Shown: positions 1-5,361 of the stretch, piece after piece | Numbering within the stretch: position 1 is the first letter of the stretch | How the letters are laid out: the number at the start of each line of letters is the position of its first letter | Assembly (NCBI GenBank): GCA_039962885.1 | Contig: JBDVGI010000171.1 | Span: 1-6,193 of the forward strand | Reading direction: 5' to 3' | Source: Litorimonas sp039962885 | GTDB lineage: Bacteria > Pseudomonadota > Alphaproteobacteria > Caulobacterales > Maricaulaceae | DNA length: 6,193 bases | Notes under the pieces: generated by a model | The model's database searches: none | What the model saw: the letters and a program-made list of their open reading frames with translations, nothing else | What the model was told of the DNA's origin: nothing | Translations under genes and position numbers: made by a program

Positions 1-107
1 AGTCTAGTAAAACTCACAATTAAGCTTGTCCTACTTTGCGCGTTGCTTAGATGGTCATTATCGACGCGCTGCCTAGACGTAACGTGGTAATCGATCCTGT
101 GAATCGA
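1..107 (-). pseudogene. Degenerate Rhs core fragment, runs off left edge
   Basis: On the minus strand this stretch reads RVDNDHLSNAQSRT, which matches the N-D-H-L-G-S-A-Q RHS-core motif of the better preserved Rhs protein at 1905-685 (residues 95-102 there). The underlying DNA also lines up with 1594-1632, with only scattered substitutions. The frame is open from just after a TAA (108-110) to the window edge. It has no start codon of its own near the repeat: the ATG at 229 lies in another frame that stops at 47-49, directly across the motif. I read it as the beginning of a second orphan Rhs tip whose 5' part is decayed and whose toxin lies outside the window. What follows to the left cannot be seen, so it may recover into a readable cassette. 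Confidence 0.6.
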
Positions 108-130
108 TTAGCCGTTGCGCCGCGAAGTAA

Positions 131-154
131 GGGCTTTAGCCCGCACGCAGCGGG
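131..154. repeat. Small GC-rich palindromic sequence in left Rhs spacer
   Basis: Two adjacent hairpins are visible. GGGCTTTAGCCC (131-142) overlaps CCCGC-ACGCA-GCGGG (140-154). On the minus strand the order CACC-CGCT-GCGGG-CT resembles the palindrome inserted in the Rhs core at 1522-1566, so both may belong to one family of small palindromic elements. It sits between the end of the long repeat and the Rhs remnant and is probably part of why that reading frame is broken. Confidence 0.45.
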
Positions 155-171
155 TGGTGCACAATTACTCC

Positions 172-357
172 CTTCGGGCATAGAATCATTGGCTGCAAAG
201 GGCGTGGATATGGCAAGTGCGACGCTCATGGGGAGAGCCTAACGAGGTTTAGAGCGAAGGTCAAAGTCGTAAAAACAGACGCCTATGGCGTAGCGTCGAA
301 GTGGGCCACATGGCACGCTTCGCTTTATCTTGCTCTACACACTTTCTGACCCTTTTT
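172..357 (-). repeat. Left copy of the long direct repeat between Rhs cassettes
   Basis: This 186-base segment is an imperfect direct repeat of 1848-2069, in the same orientation. Long blocks are shared: the outer end with ACTTTCTGACCC, the middle GTTTTTACG/GCGACTTTGACC-type block, and the block encoding MS(V/A)ALAISTPFA(A/V)NDSMPE on the minus strand. It starts about 30 bases beyond the stop of the immunity gene at 390-683 and ends at the Rhs remnant, so it fills the junction between one cassette's immunity gene and the next cassette's Rhs tip. It is shorter than the right copy mainly because it lacks the extra palindrome at about 2001-2040. The minus-strand frame opening at the ATG at 229 is not a likely gene: it stops at 47 in the wrong frame for the Rhs motif. 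Confidence 0.8.
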
Positions 358-389
358 CCGATTATTCGACTCACTCACTTAGAAAAATT

Positions 390-683
390 CTATTTCTCAA
401 AGGACAGTTTTTCTGGCATCCAATCTGTAGAATGCCCAGAGGCAACATACTTTAAACAATCAATGACAGAATTTAGATTAACTGTAGTTTCTATTGGTTT
501 CATCCCAGTTGTAAGCCGATCAACCGCTTCTATTTTATAACAATTTCCTTCTACATCAAAAACCAAATGCGGGACATCTTCATACCACGGTTCTATATAA
601 CTAAGCATGTCGGCTTTAGTTTTATAAAATTGTAAATCGCCCACTACGTGAGCATCGGAAGATTCATTTACAAAATACATCAT
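390..683 (-). CDS. Putative immunity protein for the Rhs toxin
   Basis: This encodes a 97-residue, acidic, probably cytoplasmic protein. I do not recognise its family by name. The role is inferred from position and size: a small gene directly behind a polymorphic Rhs toxin tip is normally the antidote that binds and neutralises that tip in the producer and its kin. The start was chosen at 683 (Met-Met). An AAGGATAGG-like ribosome binding site lies about 10 bases upstream, and the start is one base after the toxin stop (685-687), which fits translational coupling. An upstream ATG at 713 in the same frame would overlap the toxin by 29 bases and lacks such a site. Visible features are a beta-rich N-terminus (MMYFVNES), a YIEPWYED segment and an F-D-V-E-G-N turn near residues 43-48. 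It is followed after about 30 bases by the left repeat copy. The low GC relative to the Rhs core is typical of exchanged toxin-immunity tails. Confidence 0.75.
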   Translation of the reverse strand: MMYFVNESSDAHVVGDLQFYKTKADMLSYIEPWYEDVPHLVFDVEGNCYKIEAVDRLTTGMKPIETTVNLNSVIDCLKYVASGHSTDWMPEKLSFEK

Positions 684-684
684 G

Positions 685-1905
685 TTAAAACCTATCCTTC
701 CAACTCGTGTCACCAGCTTTCGTATCCCAAGGTCTGTGCCGTCCTAAACCTTGATTGCGGAATGGTTGACCAGTTCTGGGATTAATTCTTTGTCGATGAT
801 AATGAGGAGCATGAAAGCGTCCCGGCCCTCTATTGCCAAAAGGTGCGATGCGAGCTTTCCCACTTCCCACAGCGAACTCCTGACCTGTACGAACGGCTGT
901 ACTAACTTTACTAACGGCACTAGCTGTCGTAGTGGCGGCTTTAGGCCCAACTGCCGCAGCAGTTGCTACATGAAACCCAGTCTCCCCGACGGCCATTCCA
1001 AAATTTTCTGCTTCATTTGAGCCTTGCTCAATTCTTGGGATATCTGGAACTTGTCCAACAGTTAGATTTGGGCTTCCGATTTCACCAAGTGTTACAGCAC
1101 CATTTACTGTATCTGACGCTCCATTGAAAATGCCGTTGCCAACACCTACCTTAAAGCTTTCAGGGTCTCGTTGTGCGGCCTGCACACCTCGACTGATTGA
1201 CACTGCAAATTTTCCAAAAGTTTTCCCAGCTTGTTCAGCACAACTTCTCAACCGACTTGCAAAACATTCACCTGTAGGGTCAATTAGGTTAATTGGATCG
1301 TTCGCAGTGTAAGCATACCGATTAAAGTATCTCGGGTCTCCCGTCTCCAAGAACCCAACCGGATCCACACTCAAGAACCGCCCTATGACGGGGTCATAGT
1401 AGCGCGCTTGCATGTAGTTTAGGCCTGTGGCGCTGTCTTTGATGTGGCCCGTGAAGCCCGCTTGGTTATCGTTGGCGGTGTTGCCCACAATCTCGCTGCC
1501 GAAGGGAGTGTAGCGCTCTCGTGCCCTGAGCCCCGCATAGCGGGGTGAGGAAATGCCCTTGGGGTGCCAAGCAATTGACCCTGTGGAGGTTGTCCCGCTT
1601 TGGGCAGAGCCCAGATGATCATTATGGATATAGGTTATTTGCCCGTCTTTATACCGTGCAAGCGCCCCCATAGGCCCGCTAACATAATCCGTTTCCTCTC
1701 CGTCGCTGACCGCGTCGACATGGACAAGCGCTCCGCCCGCATCATAGACGCGAAGCCGCCGCGCGAAGCGATGAGAGGCGGCGTAGCGCCGAGGGAATGG
1801 AATGACCGAGGGTAGAGCGGTGTTCCGCTCAGAGGGCACGTTGCATGCTTCGGGCATAGAATCATTCACCGCAAAGGGCGTGGATATGGCAAGCGCGGCG
1901 CTCAT
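685..1905 (-). CDS. Orphan Rhs C-terminal protein: RHS core plus toxin tip
   Basis: This 406-residue protein carries the last part of an Rhs polymorphic toxin. Full Rhs proteins exceed 1,000 residues and form a beta-cage around a C-terminal toxin delivered to rival cells. RHS homology begins near residue 54 (VYDAGG) and includes YIHNDHLGSAQ (92-102), RYTPFG (131-136), FTGHIKDSATGLNYMQARYYDP (151-172) and GRFLSVDP...NRYAY..NDP.N.IDPTG (175-212), the usual RHS-associated core signature. Residues about 213-406 are the variable tip. Its Ala/Thr/Val-rich linker leads to a final HYHR (368-371), GLGRHRPW (386-393) and SWKDRF end, a basic, His-rich pattern that recurs at Rhs tips and suggests a nuclease-like toxin (inference). 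Residues 1-53 come from repeat and palindrome sequence, not RHS. The ATG at 1905 has no Shine-Dalgarno, and a stop lies just upstream (1924-1926). I infer an unexpressed orphan tip or donor cassette. Residues 114-128 look like an in-frame insertion. Confidence 0.85.
   Translation of the reverse strand: MSAALAISTPFAVNDSMPEACNVPSERNTALPSVIPFPRRYAASHRFARRLRVYDAGGALVHVDAVSDGEETDYVSGPMGALARYKDGQITYIHNDHLGSAQSGTTSTGSIAWHPKGISSPRYAGLRARERYTPFGSEIVGNTANDNQAGFTGHIKDSATGLNYMQARYYDPVIGRFLSVDPVGFLETGDPRYFNRYAYTANDPINLIDPTGECFASRLRSCAEQAGKTFGKFAVSISRGVQAAQRDPESFKVGVGNGIFNGASDTVNGAVTLGEIGSPNLTVGQVPDIPRIEQGSNEAENFGMAVGETGFHVATAAAVGPKAATTTASAVSKVSTAVRTGQEFAVGSGKARIAPFGNRGPGRFHAPHYHRQRINPRTGQPFRNQGLGRHRPWDTKAGDTSWKDRF
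1522..1566. repeat. Palindromic insertion inside the RHS core coding sequence
   Basis: In related RHS cores, the motif after N-D-H-L-G-S runs almost directly from a tryptophan into (R)E-R/Q-Y-T-P-F-G. Here 15 extra residues, HPKGISSPRYAGLRA, sit between W113 and RERYTPFG. The corresponding 45 bases contain a perfect hairpin, CCCCGC-ATA-GCGGGG (1531-1545). The length is a multiple of three, so the frame survives. This resembles small protein-coding palindromic elements known from Rickettsia (RPE), although no sequence relation to those is claimed. The exact borders are uncertain by a few bases. Confidence 0.55.
1815..1830. repeat. Perfect hairpin in the 5' part of the orphan Rhs gene
   Basis: GAGCGG-TGTT-CCGCTC is a perfect 6-base stem with a 4-base loop. 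It encodes part of the non-RHS N-terminal stretch (around residues 25-31) of the Rhs protein. A similar sequence, GAGCGGAATACCGC, occurs at about 4034-4047 in the flippase/operon intergenic region. It is not followed by a T-run in either direction, so it is not a terminator. Confidence 0.5.
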
Positions 1906-2069
1906 GGGGGGAGCCTAACGGGGTTTAGGGCGAAGGTCAAAGCCGCAAAAACAGACGCCTACGGCGTAGCGGCGTGGGCCACAATGGCCGCTTCGCTTCG
2001 CGAGGGCCGTAGGCCCAAAACGTGCCCTTGGGTATATGTGAAACCTCTACACACTTTCTGACCCTTTTT
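1848..2069 (-). repeat. Right copy of the long direct repeat between Rhs cassettes
   Basis: This 222-base segment matches 172-357 in the same orientation. It begins two bases beyond the stop of the Imm35-type pseudogene and runs into the first 19 or so codons of the orphan Rhs gene. It thus joins one cassette's immunity gene to the next cassette's Rhs tip, exactly as the left copy does. The copies differ by substitutions and by extra sequence at about 2001-2040. That extra block holds the hairpin GGGCC-GTA-GGCCC (2004-2016) and a CCCAAGGGCA motif, also present next to the palindrome in the Rhs core. None of the three minus-strand frames through it shows Rhs homology. Confidence 0.8.
2004..2016. 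repeat. Palindrome present only in the right repeat copy
   Basis: GGGCC-GTA-GGCCC is a perfect 5-base stem with a 3-base loop. It lies within about 36 bases that are absent from the left copy of the long repeat. Its presence in one copy only suggests either insertion into the right copy or loss from the left. Confidence 0.5.
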
Positions 2070-2071
2070 AT

Positions 2072-2363
2072 TCAGCTTTTCCTATCCTCAACAAATTTTT
2101 CGATGTAGCTTTCAATTAGCTCTGAAGTTCCAGTAACATGAATTTCGCCACTTTTTTTCTCATAAATTAATGGCGCGTTCCCTGCCATTCCTTCTAGGGG
2201 GTTTCGAGTTTCAACAAACTCCTTCGAGCTATAAAAAAAAGACCCATCCCAAATCAGCTTTTAAACTGTTTATTGTCAAAATCTCTAAGTCCATTTGCAA
2301 ATCGGACGCCTGCTCCGATAGATGCTTTTGAACGGTCTCTACAGCTTTTATTAGATCACTCAA
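2072..2363 (-). pseudogene. YrhB/Imm35-type immunity gene, frameshifted, no toxin
   Basis: Two minus-strand frames together encode a 96-residue protein of the YrhB (Imm35) immunity family. The first frame reads ...LKADLGWVFF and then hits a stop; the second continues YSSKEFVETRNP...MAGNAPLIYEKKSGEIHVTGT...IESYIEKF and ends at 2072. Joined, the G-W-x-F-x-x-x-x-x-E-F-x-E-T and A-G-N-A-P-x-I-x-x-K-x-S-G-E-I-H-x-x-G-T pattern follows E. coli YrhB closely. The shift falls at a run of eight A on the plus strand (2233-2240); seven would restore the frame. The best start in frame is TTG at 2363, after an AAGAAG sequence; an ATG at 2379 would need a second shift. Imm35 proteins protect against Rhs or contact-dependent toxins, but no matching toxin lies upstream: only 79 bases separate it from the flippase stop. 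It could be a true relic, a length-variable homopolymer switch, or a sequencing error. Confidence 0.75.
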
Positions 2364-2442
2364 AGCATAACTTCTTCATCAGTTAGTTCTCAATAGTAAG
2401 AATGTATCAAAGCCCATTATAAGCAGAGAAAATCTTGGTTCA

Positions 2443-3918
2443 TCACTGTGCGTCTACGGAGGAGGTTTTCGTAGATTTCGTCAGTTTTTCGCGGATATCT
2501 GCAATTACACTCCGGCAATCGGAGGCATTAATAACCCAGCAAGCGACGAGGTAAACCGTGATGCCCACGCTTGCTTTAATGGTAAGCGTAAAGAAGCCGG
2601 GGGTGAAGCTATCCAACGGCAACACCATAACCGCCCCTGCCATCGCAGCGCTACAGGCAAATATTTCAACGGCCGCGCGAATGGGTAAGGGTAGCGGAAA
2701 ATCTTGCCGAGCCAAAACCGCCGCCAGAATAATGGCCAATATATAAGCGGCAATTGTGGACCAGACGGCGCCCATTAAACCCATTTTAGGGATTAAAATT
2801 GCGTTTAAGACTAAATTCAAAATGACAGGTAAAACCAGAGCCCAAACAAATTTATGCGTTTTTCCGGAAAGCATAAAGGCGCGGTGGATATAGTAAGTCA
2901 TGTAACCGCTAATCAAGCCTGCAAATGCAATCCACGGCATAACAGATATTGCACCGTCTCTAACGCCCTCACCCAAGATAAAACCCGCATCTTCAGACAC
3001 AAGAGCAATGCCGACCGCAGCAGGCACAGAAAGCCATAATAATGTCGCGCCATATCCCTTTAAGATTTTGCGCGTTTCCTCCAGGCCTTCTTGCTCCATA
3101 GCGGTAATCGCGACGGGCGTAACAGCCATAGACACCCAAACAAAAAGTATTTCCAAGCTTCTGGCCGCAAGGTTATAACCTGCGCTATATTCTCCGGCGG
3201 GGGCGCTTCCCATTATCGCTGATATGAAATAAACATCGGCGCTATTAAGCGCATAAGACAAAAGCAAGCCCACACAAAGAGGCGCGCCGTAGACAAAGTA
3301 GCTCTTAGCTTTTTTGGGTTGGTATTCACCGCCGCGCATTTCGCGCATCATGAATAATAAATCGACACCCCCTACGATGATCAAACCGCAAATAATTCCC
3401 AAAAAGGGTGCAGATGCCTGCAAGGGCGTTGTAAAAATGAAGAGAATGCCAAGACTGAAGCTAATGAAAACTTTCGTAGAATATGCAATGGAATATCGTT
3501 TAATCCGGTGAGCCGCTTTATGGGCTTCCATGCCAAGGCTGAACACTATGTGCAAACATGTGGCGCTCAGCGCGAATGCCAATACGAACACAAGCCGCTC
3601 ATCTAATGGACTGAGGAATAAGACCAGCATAGTCAGCGTAAACCCGACAATCCCCGTGACAAAGGCAAGGCGATAGATAGTCTTTAAATGGTTTGCCACG
3701 TCATTTTCACGCTCTGCCCGGGCTTGGAACCGCACCATCGCAGCTTCCATCCAAGTGAACAGTGTCATGTGAAAGAACTGCATCGTAATCATCGCCACCG
3801 CATAGGTTCCAAATTCTGCCGGGTCTAGCAAGCGGGTTAGAACAGCAATCGTGCCAAACGCGGTCAACACATTCGCCATATTAACGGGTAAATAATTGAG
3901 TATAGAGCGGCCGATCAT
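2443..3918 (-). CDS. Polysaccharide flippase, Wzx/MATE-like membrane protein
   Basis: This 491-residue inner-membrane protein has about 12-14 hydrophobic helices, in the size range of Wzx-type flippases (roughly 400-500 residues). These flip undecaprenyl-linked oligosaccharides to the periplasmic face for O-antigen, capsule or exopolysaccharide assembly. Family signs include the N-terminal amphipathic start with NMANVLTAFGTIAVLTRLLDPAEFG-type sequence (residues 13-37; L-x-P-x-E-F-G-x-Y is characteristic), the S-A-D-V-Y-F-I segment near 226-232 opening the second half, and NLVLNAILIPKMGLMGAV (368-385) near the end. The last 20 or so residues are polar and lysine-rich. The start at 3918 has only a weak Shine-Dalgarno, and the next Met at residue 14 is less likely because the helix would be cut. 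No glycosyltransferase or polymerase gene adjoins it, so the substrate cannot be told. It diverges from the right-hand operon. Confidence 0.88.
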   Translation of the reverse strand: MIGRSILNYLPVNMANVLTAFGTIAVLTRLLDPAEFGTYAVAMITMQFFHMTLFTWMEAAMVRFQARAERENDVANHLKTIYRLAFVTGIVGFTLTMLVLFLSPLDERLVFVLAFALSATCLHIVFSLGMEAHKAAHRIKRYSIAYSTKVFISFSLGILFIFTTPLQASAPFLGIICGLIIVGGVDLLFMMREMRGGEYQPKKAKSYFVYGAPLCVGLLLSYALNSADVYFISAIMGSAPAGEYSAGYNLAARSLEILFVWVSMAVTPVAITAMEQEGLEETRKILKGYGATLLWLSVPAAVGIALVSEDAGFILGEGVRDGAISVMPWIAFAGLISGYMTYYIHRAFMLSGKTHKFVWALVLPVILNLVLNAILIPKMGLMGAVWSTIAAYILAIILAAVLARQDFPLPLPIRAAVEIFACSAAMAGAVMVLPLDSFTPGFFTLTIKASVGITVYLVACWVINASDCRSVIADIREKLTKSTKTSSVDAQ

Positions 3919-4079
3919 ATCTTATAAGCTTTCATGTGTCGTGCAGACAGACACGCCTAGCACTTAAGAGGAAACACGAGATAGAGAAAAGCCCTCATGC
4001 CATCGGTCCTTCGCCATGCAACTTATATGCCGAGCGGAATACCGCGTCTTAAATGATCAAAAAATGAGGAATTTCTTAA
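3919..4079. other. Divergent intergenic region
   Basis: This is the region between the flippase (leftward) and the right-hand operon (rightward), so it should contain both promoters. I cannot pick out a convincing -35/-10 pair for either. Visible items are an imperfect GAGCGG-AATA-CCGC hairpin near 4034-4047, an AT-rich stretch at 4052-4080, and a 19-codon open frame from the ATG at 3997 without a good ribosome site, which I treat as chance. Confidence 0.4.
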
Positions 4080-4251
4080 ATGAATAATAATCATATGGCA
4101 TGTAAATTGCTTTGTCTGTTGTGCTTGCTGCTTATCAGACTCGCATATAAATGATACTGATTACGAAGCAGGCTATTTGAAGAATCGTTACGATGGGCAT
4201 TACTGTGTGACGGACGGGGTAGTTAAAAAGTATTTGGGTGAGGATCCATGA
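4080..4251 (+). pseudogene. Possible small secreted-peptide gene with a frameshift
   Basis: An ATG at 4080 is preceded by GAGGA (4066-4070) at 9 bases and opens MNNNHMACKLLCLLCLLLI, a start resembling a short signal peptide. That frame stops at 4152-4154, giving only 24 residues. From about 4132 the +1 frame continues as LSDSHINDTDYEAGYLKNRY and on to KKYLGEDP, stopping at the TGA at 4249-4251. This TGA overlaps the next gene's ATG as ATGA, the classic coupled junction. The second frame has no good start of its own, because it is closed by a TGA at 4081-4083. One base skipped near 4131 would give a 56-residue protein: signal-like N-terminus, then a polar, Tyr-rich tail with one Cys. I do not recognise it. 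It could be a decayed gene, a sequencing error, a programmed shift, or a 24-residue leader plus chance open frame. Confidence 0.4.
4237..4244 (+). promoter_or_regulatory. Ribosome binding site for the 352-residue protein
   Basis: GGTGAGGA lies just before the ATG at 4248. The GAGGA core is only 3 bases from the start, while the GGTG part is 7 bases away. No other Met in the first 27 codons competes, and the ATG overlaps the upstream TGA, so translational coupling probably helps initiation. Confidence 0.5.
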
Positions 4252-5306
4252 AACAATTAATTACATCATCAAAGACACTTAAACCGTTGTTCCGGCAGGT
4301 TTTACAAGCGCCTTGGGCCTCTCCGCTTATGGAGTTTCGTTATGGCGTTTGGGTGGGTGTTTCGGGACTCATGGGCGAGGATGCTCGCCAGCTCGGTGAA
4401 GCCAACACACGCCCAAAAGTGTTCAACCAGAACATCCCAGCCGAGGTGCAAGCTTGCAAATATCAAGGTACACGTTACGGTAAAAATATCAATATCTCAG
4501 CCCTTAGAGTAGCCATGAAGCATTTCTATGAGGCGGCATCGATTACGGTTGCAGTCCGTGATTATCACATGAAGCAGCTTGGTAAACCTGTTTCAGAGAC
4601 GCCTGGGGCTTGGGATCTTTATGTGATTTCGCGCGCGGCAGTGGCCTTGATTTCTTATCGCTATCGCTACGGCAAGACATCACTCAATGAGCAGGTCCCA
4701 AATGATCTCTCAAGTCTTTATAAATTGGTTACGGGTGTATTTGTCATCATCCGCGAAATGACGCGCGCGGCTTATTCTGGCATCAAAGAGAATGAGCCTT
4801 TTACAGGGAAATGGCTGTATCAATACGGGGATGAAAATTATATGTTCAGCTCCGCAGAGAATATGGTTTGTGCCGGCAGCGTCGCAAAAATCACAGAATT
4901 TCTAGAACTCCTTATCCAAGGCAAGTCTCATGCTAATGGGGGTAATCTGGCCCTTAAGGGTGAAGATGATTACCTCGCATTCTTACAAAACTATGTCCCA
5001 GATTTGGACGGTTGGTATAGATATGCCTTGCTGACAATTGAGCTGGACCATTTCATCGCACTGGAAGTCATGTCTCGTCAAAACGCGGAAACTCCAGCGG
5101 AGGCAGAAAAGCAAATGACCGTACGTGATATTTACGCGGCGCAGCACGCCTATTTTACGGAATTAATTGGCGATAGCGCAGCTGAATTACCTGTGGATTT
5201 TAAATCCGGCATCTTGCATCGGCAGAACGCAATTCTAGATTCTTTAAAGCGGCCTAGCATTAAACAGATTCCCAAAAAAGTAATAGATCTGAGGCTTAAC
5301 CAATGA
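4248..5306 (+). CDS. Uncharacterised 352-residue, mostly helical protein
   Basis: I do not recognise this protein. It has no signal peptide and no long membrane helix, so it is probably cytoplasmic. The sequence is mostly amphipathic helix with many aromatic residues. Notable stretches are LMEFRYGVWVGVSGLMGEDAR (27-47), YGKNINISALRVAMKHFYEAA (77-97), a hydrophobic helix LYKLVTGVFVIIREMTRAAYSG (157-178), ELDHFIALEVMSRQNAETPAEAEKQM (265-290), and a basic C-terminal tail (from about 331) ending IPKKVIDLRLNQ. No catalytic motif such as HExxH, Walker A or a Cys cluster is evident. It starts inside the ATGA overlap with the small upstream frame, and its stop is 55 bases before the SBP56-like lipoprotein gene, so the three are probably co-transcribed. 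A role linked to that lipoprotein, or modification of the small peptide, is possible but only positional inference. Uninterrupted length and regular codon use make it a real gene. Confidence 0.8.
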   Translation: MKQLITSSKTLKPLFRQVLQAPWASPLMEFRYGVWVGVSGLMGEDARQLGEANTRPKVFNQNIPAEVQACKYQGTRYGKNINISALRVAMKHFYEAASITVAVRDYHMKQLGKPVSETPGAWDLYVISRAAVALISYRYRYGKTSLNEQVPNDLSSLYKLVTGVFVIIREMTRAAYSGIKENEPFTGKWLYQYGDENYMFSSAENMVCAGSVAKITEFLELLIQGKSHANGGNLALKGEDDYLAFLQNYVPDLDGWYRYALLTIELDHFIALEVMSRQNAETPAEAEKQMTVRDIYAAQHAYFTELIGDSAAELPVDFKSGILHRQNAILDSLKRPSIKQIPKKVIDLRLNQ

Positions 5307-5361
5307 AGCCCCGCATAATATTTACCACGATAGCTTGTAAGTCCTTGAAAGGAATATACGC

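Noticed and set aside
51..242. 63-codon plus-strand frame and its minus-strand counterpart at 229-47
   Set aside because: Both lie over the left repeat and Rhs remnant. The minus frame shares its first residues with the Rhs ORF only because of the repeat, and it stops within the RHS motif in the wrong frame.
301..540. 79-codon plus-strand frame antisense to the immunity gene
   Set aside because: It has no ribosome site and its composition mirrors the opposite-strand gene. The minus-strand immunity gene explains the region.
390..713. Longer immunity protein starting at 713
   Set aside because: It would overlap the toxin by 29 bases without a ribosome site, whereas the start at 683 has a good one and abuts the toxin stop.
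1815..1830. Hairpin as an intrinsic terminator
   Set aside because: There is no T-run on either side and it lies inside an open reading frame.
1419..1865. Overlapping frames on both strands within the RHS core
   Set aside because: These are shadow frames of the Rhs gene. They carry no independent motif and are explained by high GC content.
172..2069. Insertion sequence bounded by the two long repeats
   Set aside because: No transposase or terminal inverted repeats are present. The repeats are direct, imperfect and sit at cassette junctions, so a tandem cassette array fits better.
3997..4056. 19-codon frame in the divergent intergenic region
   Set aside because: No good Shine-Dalgarno, no recognisable composition, and it ends just before the better candidate at 4080.
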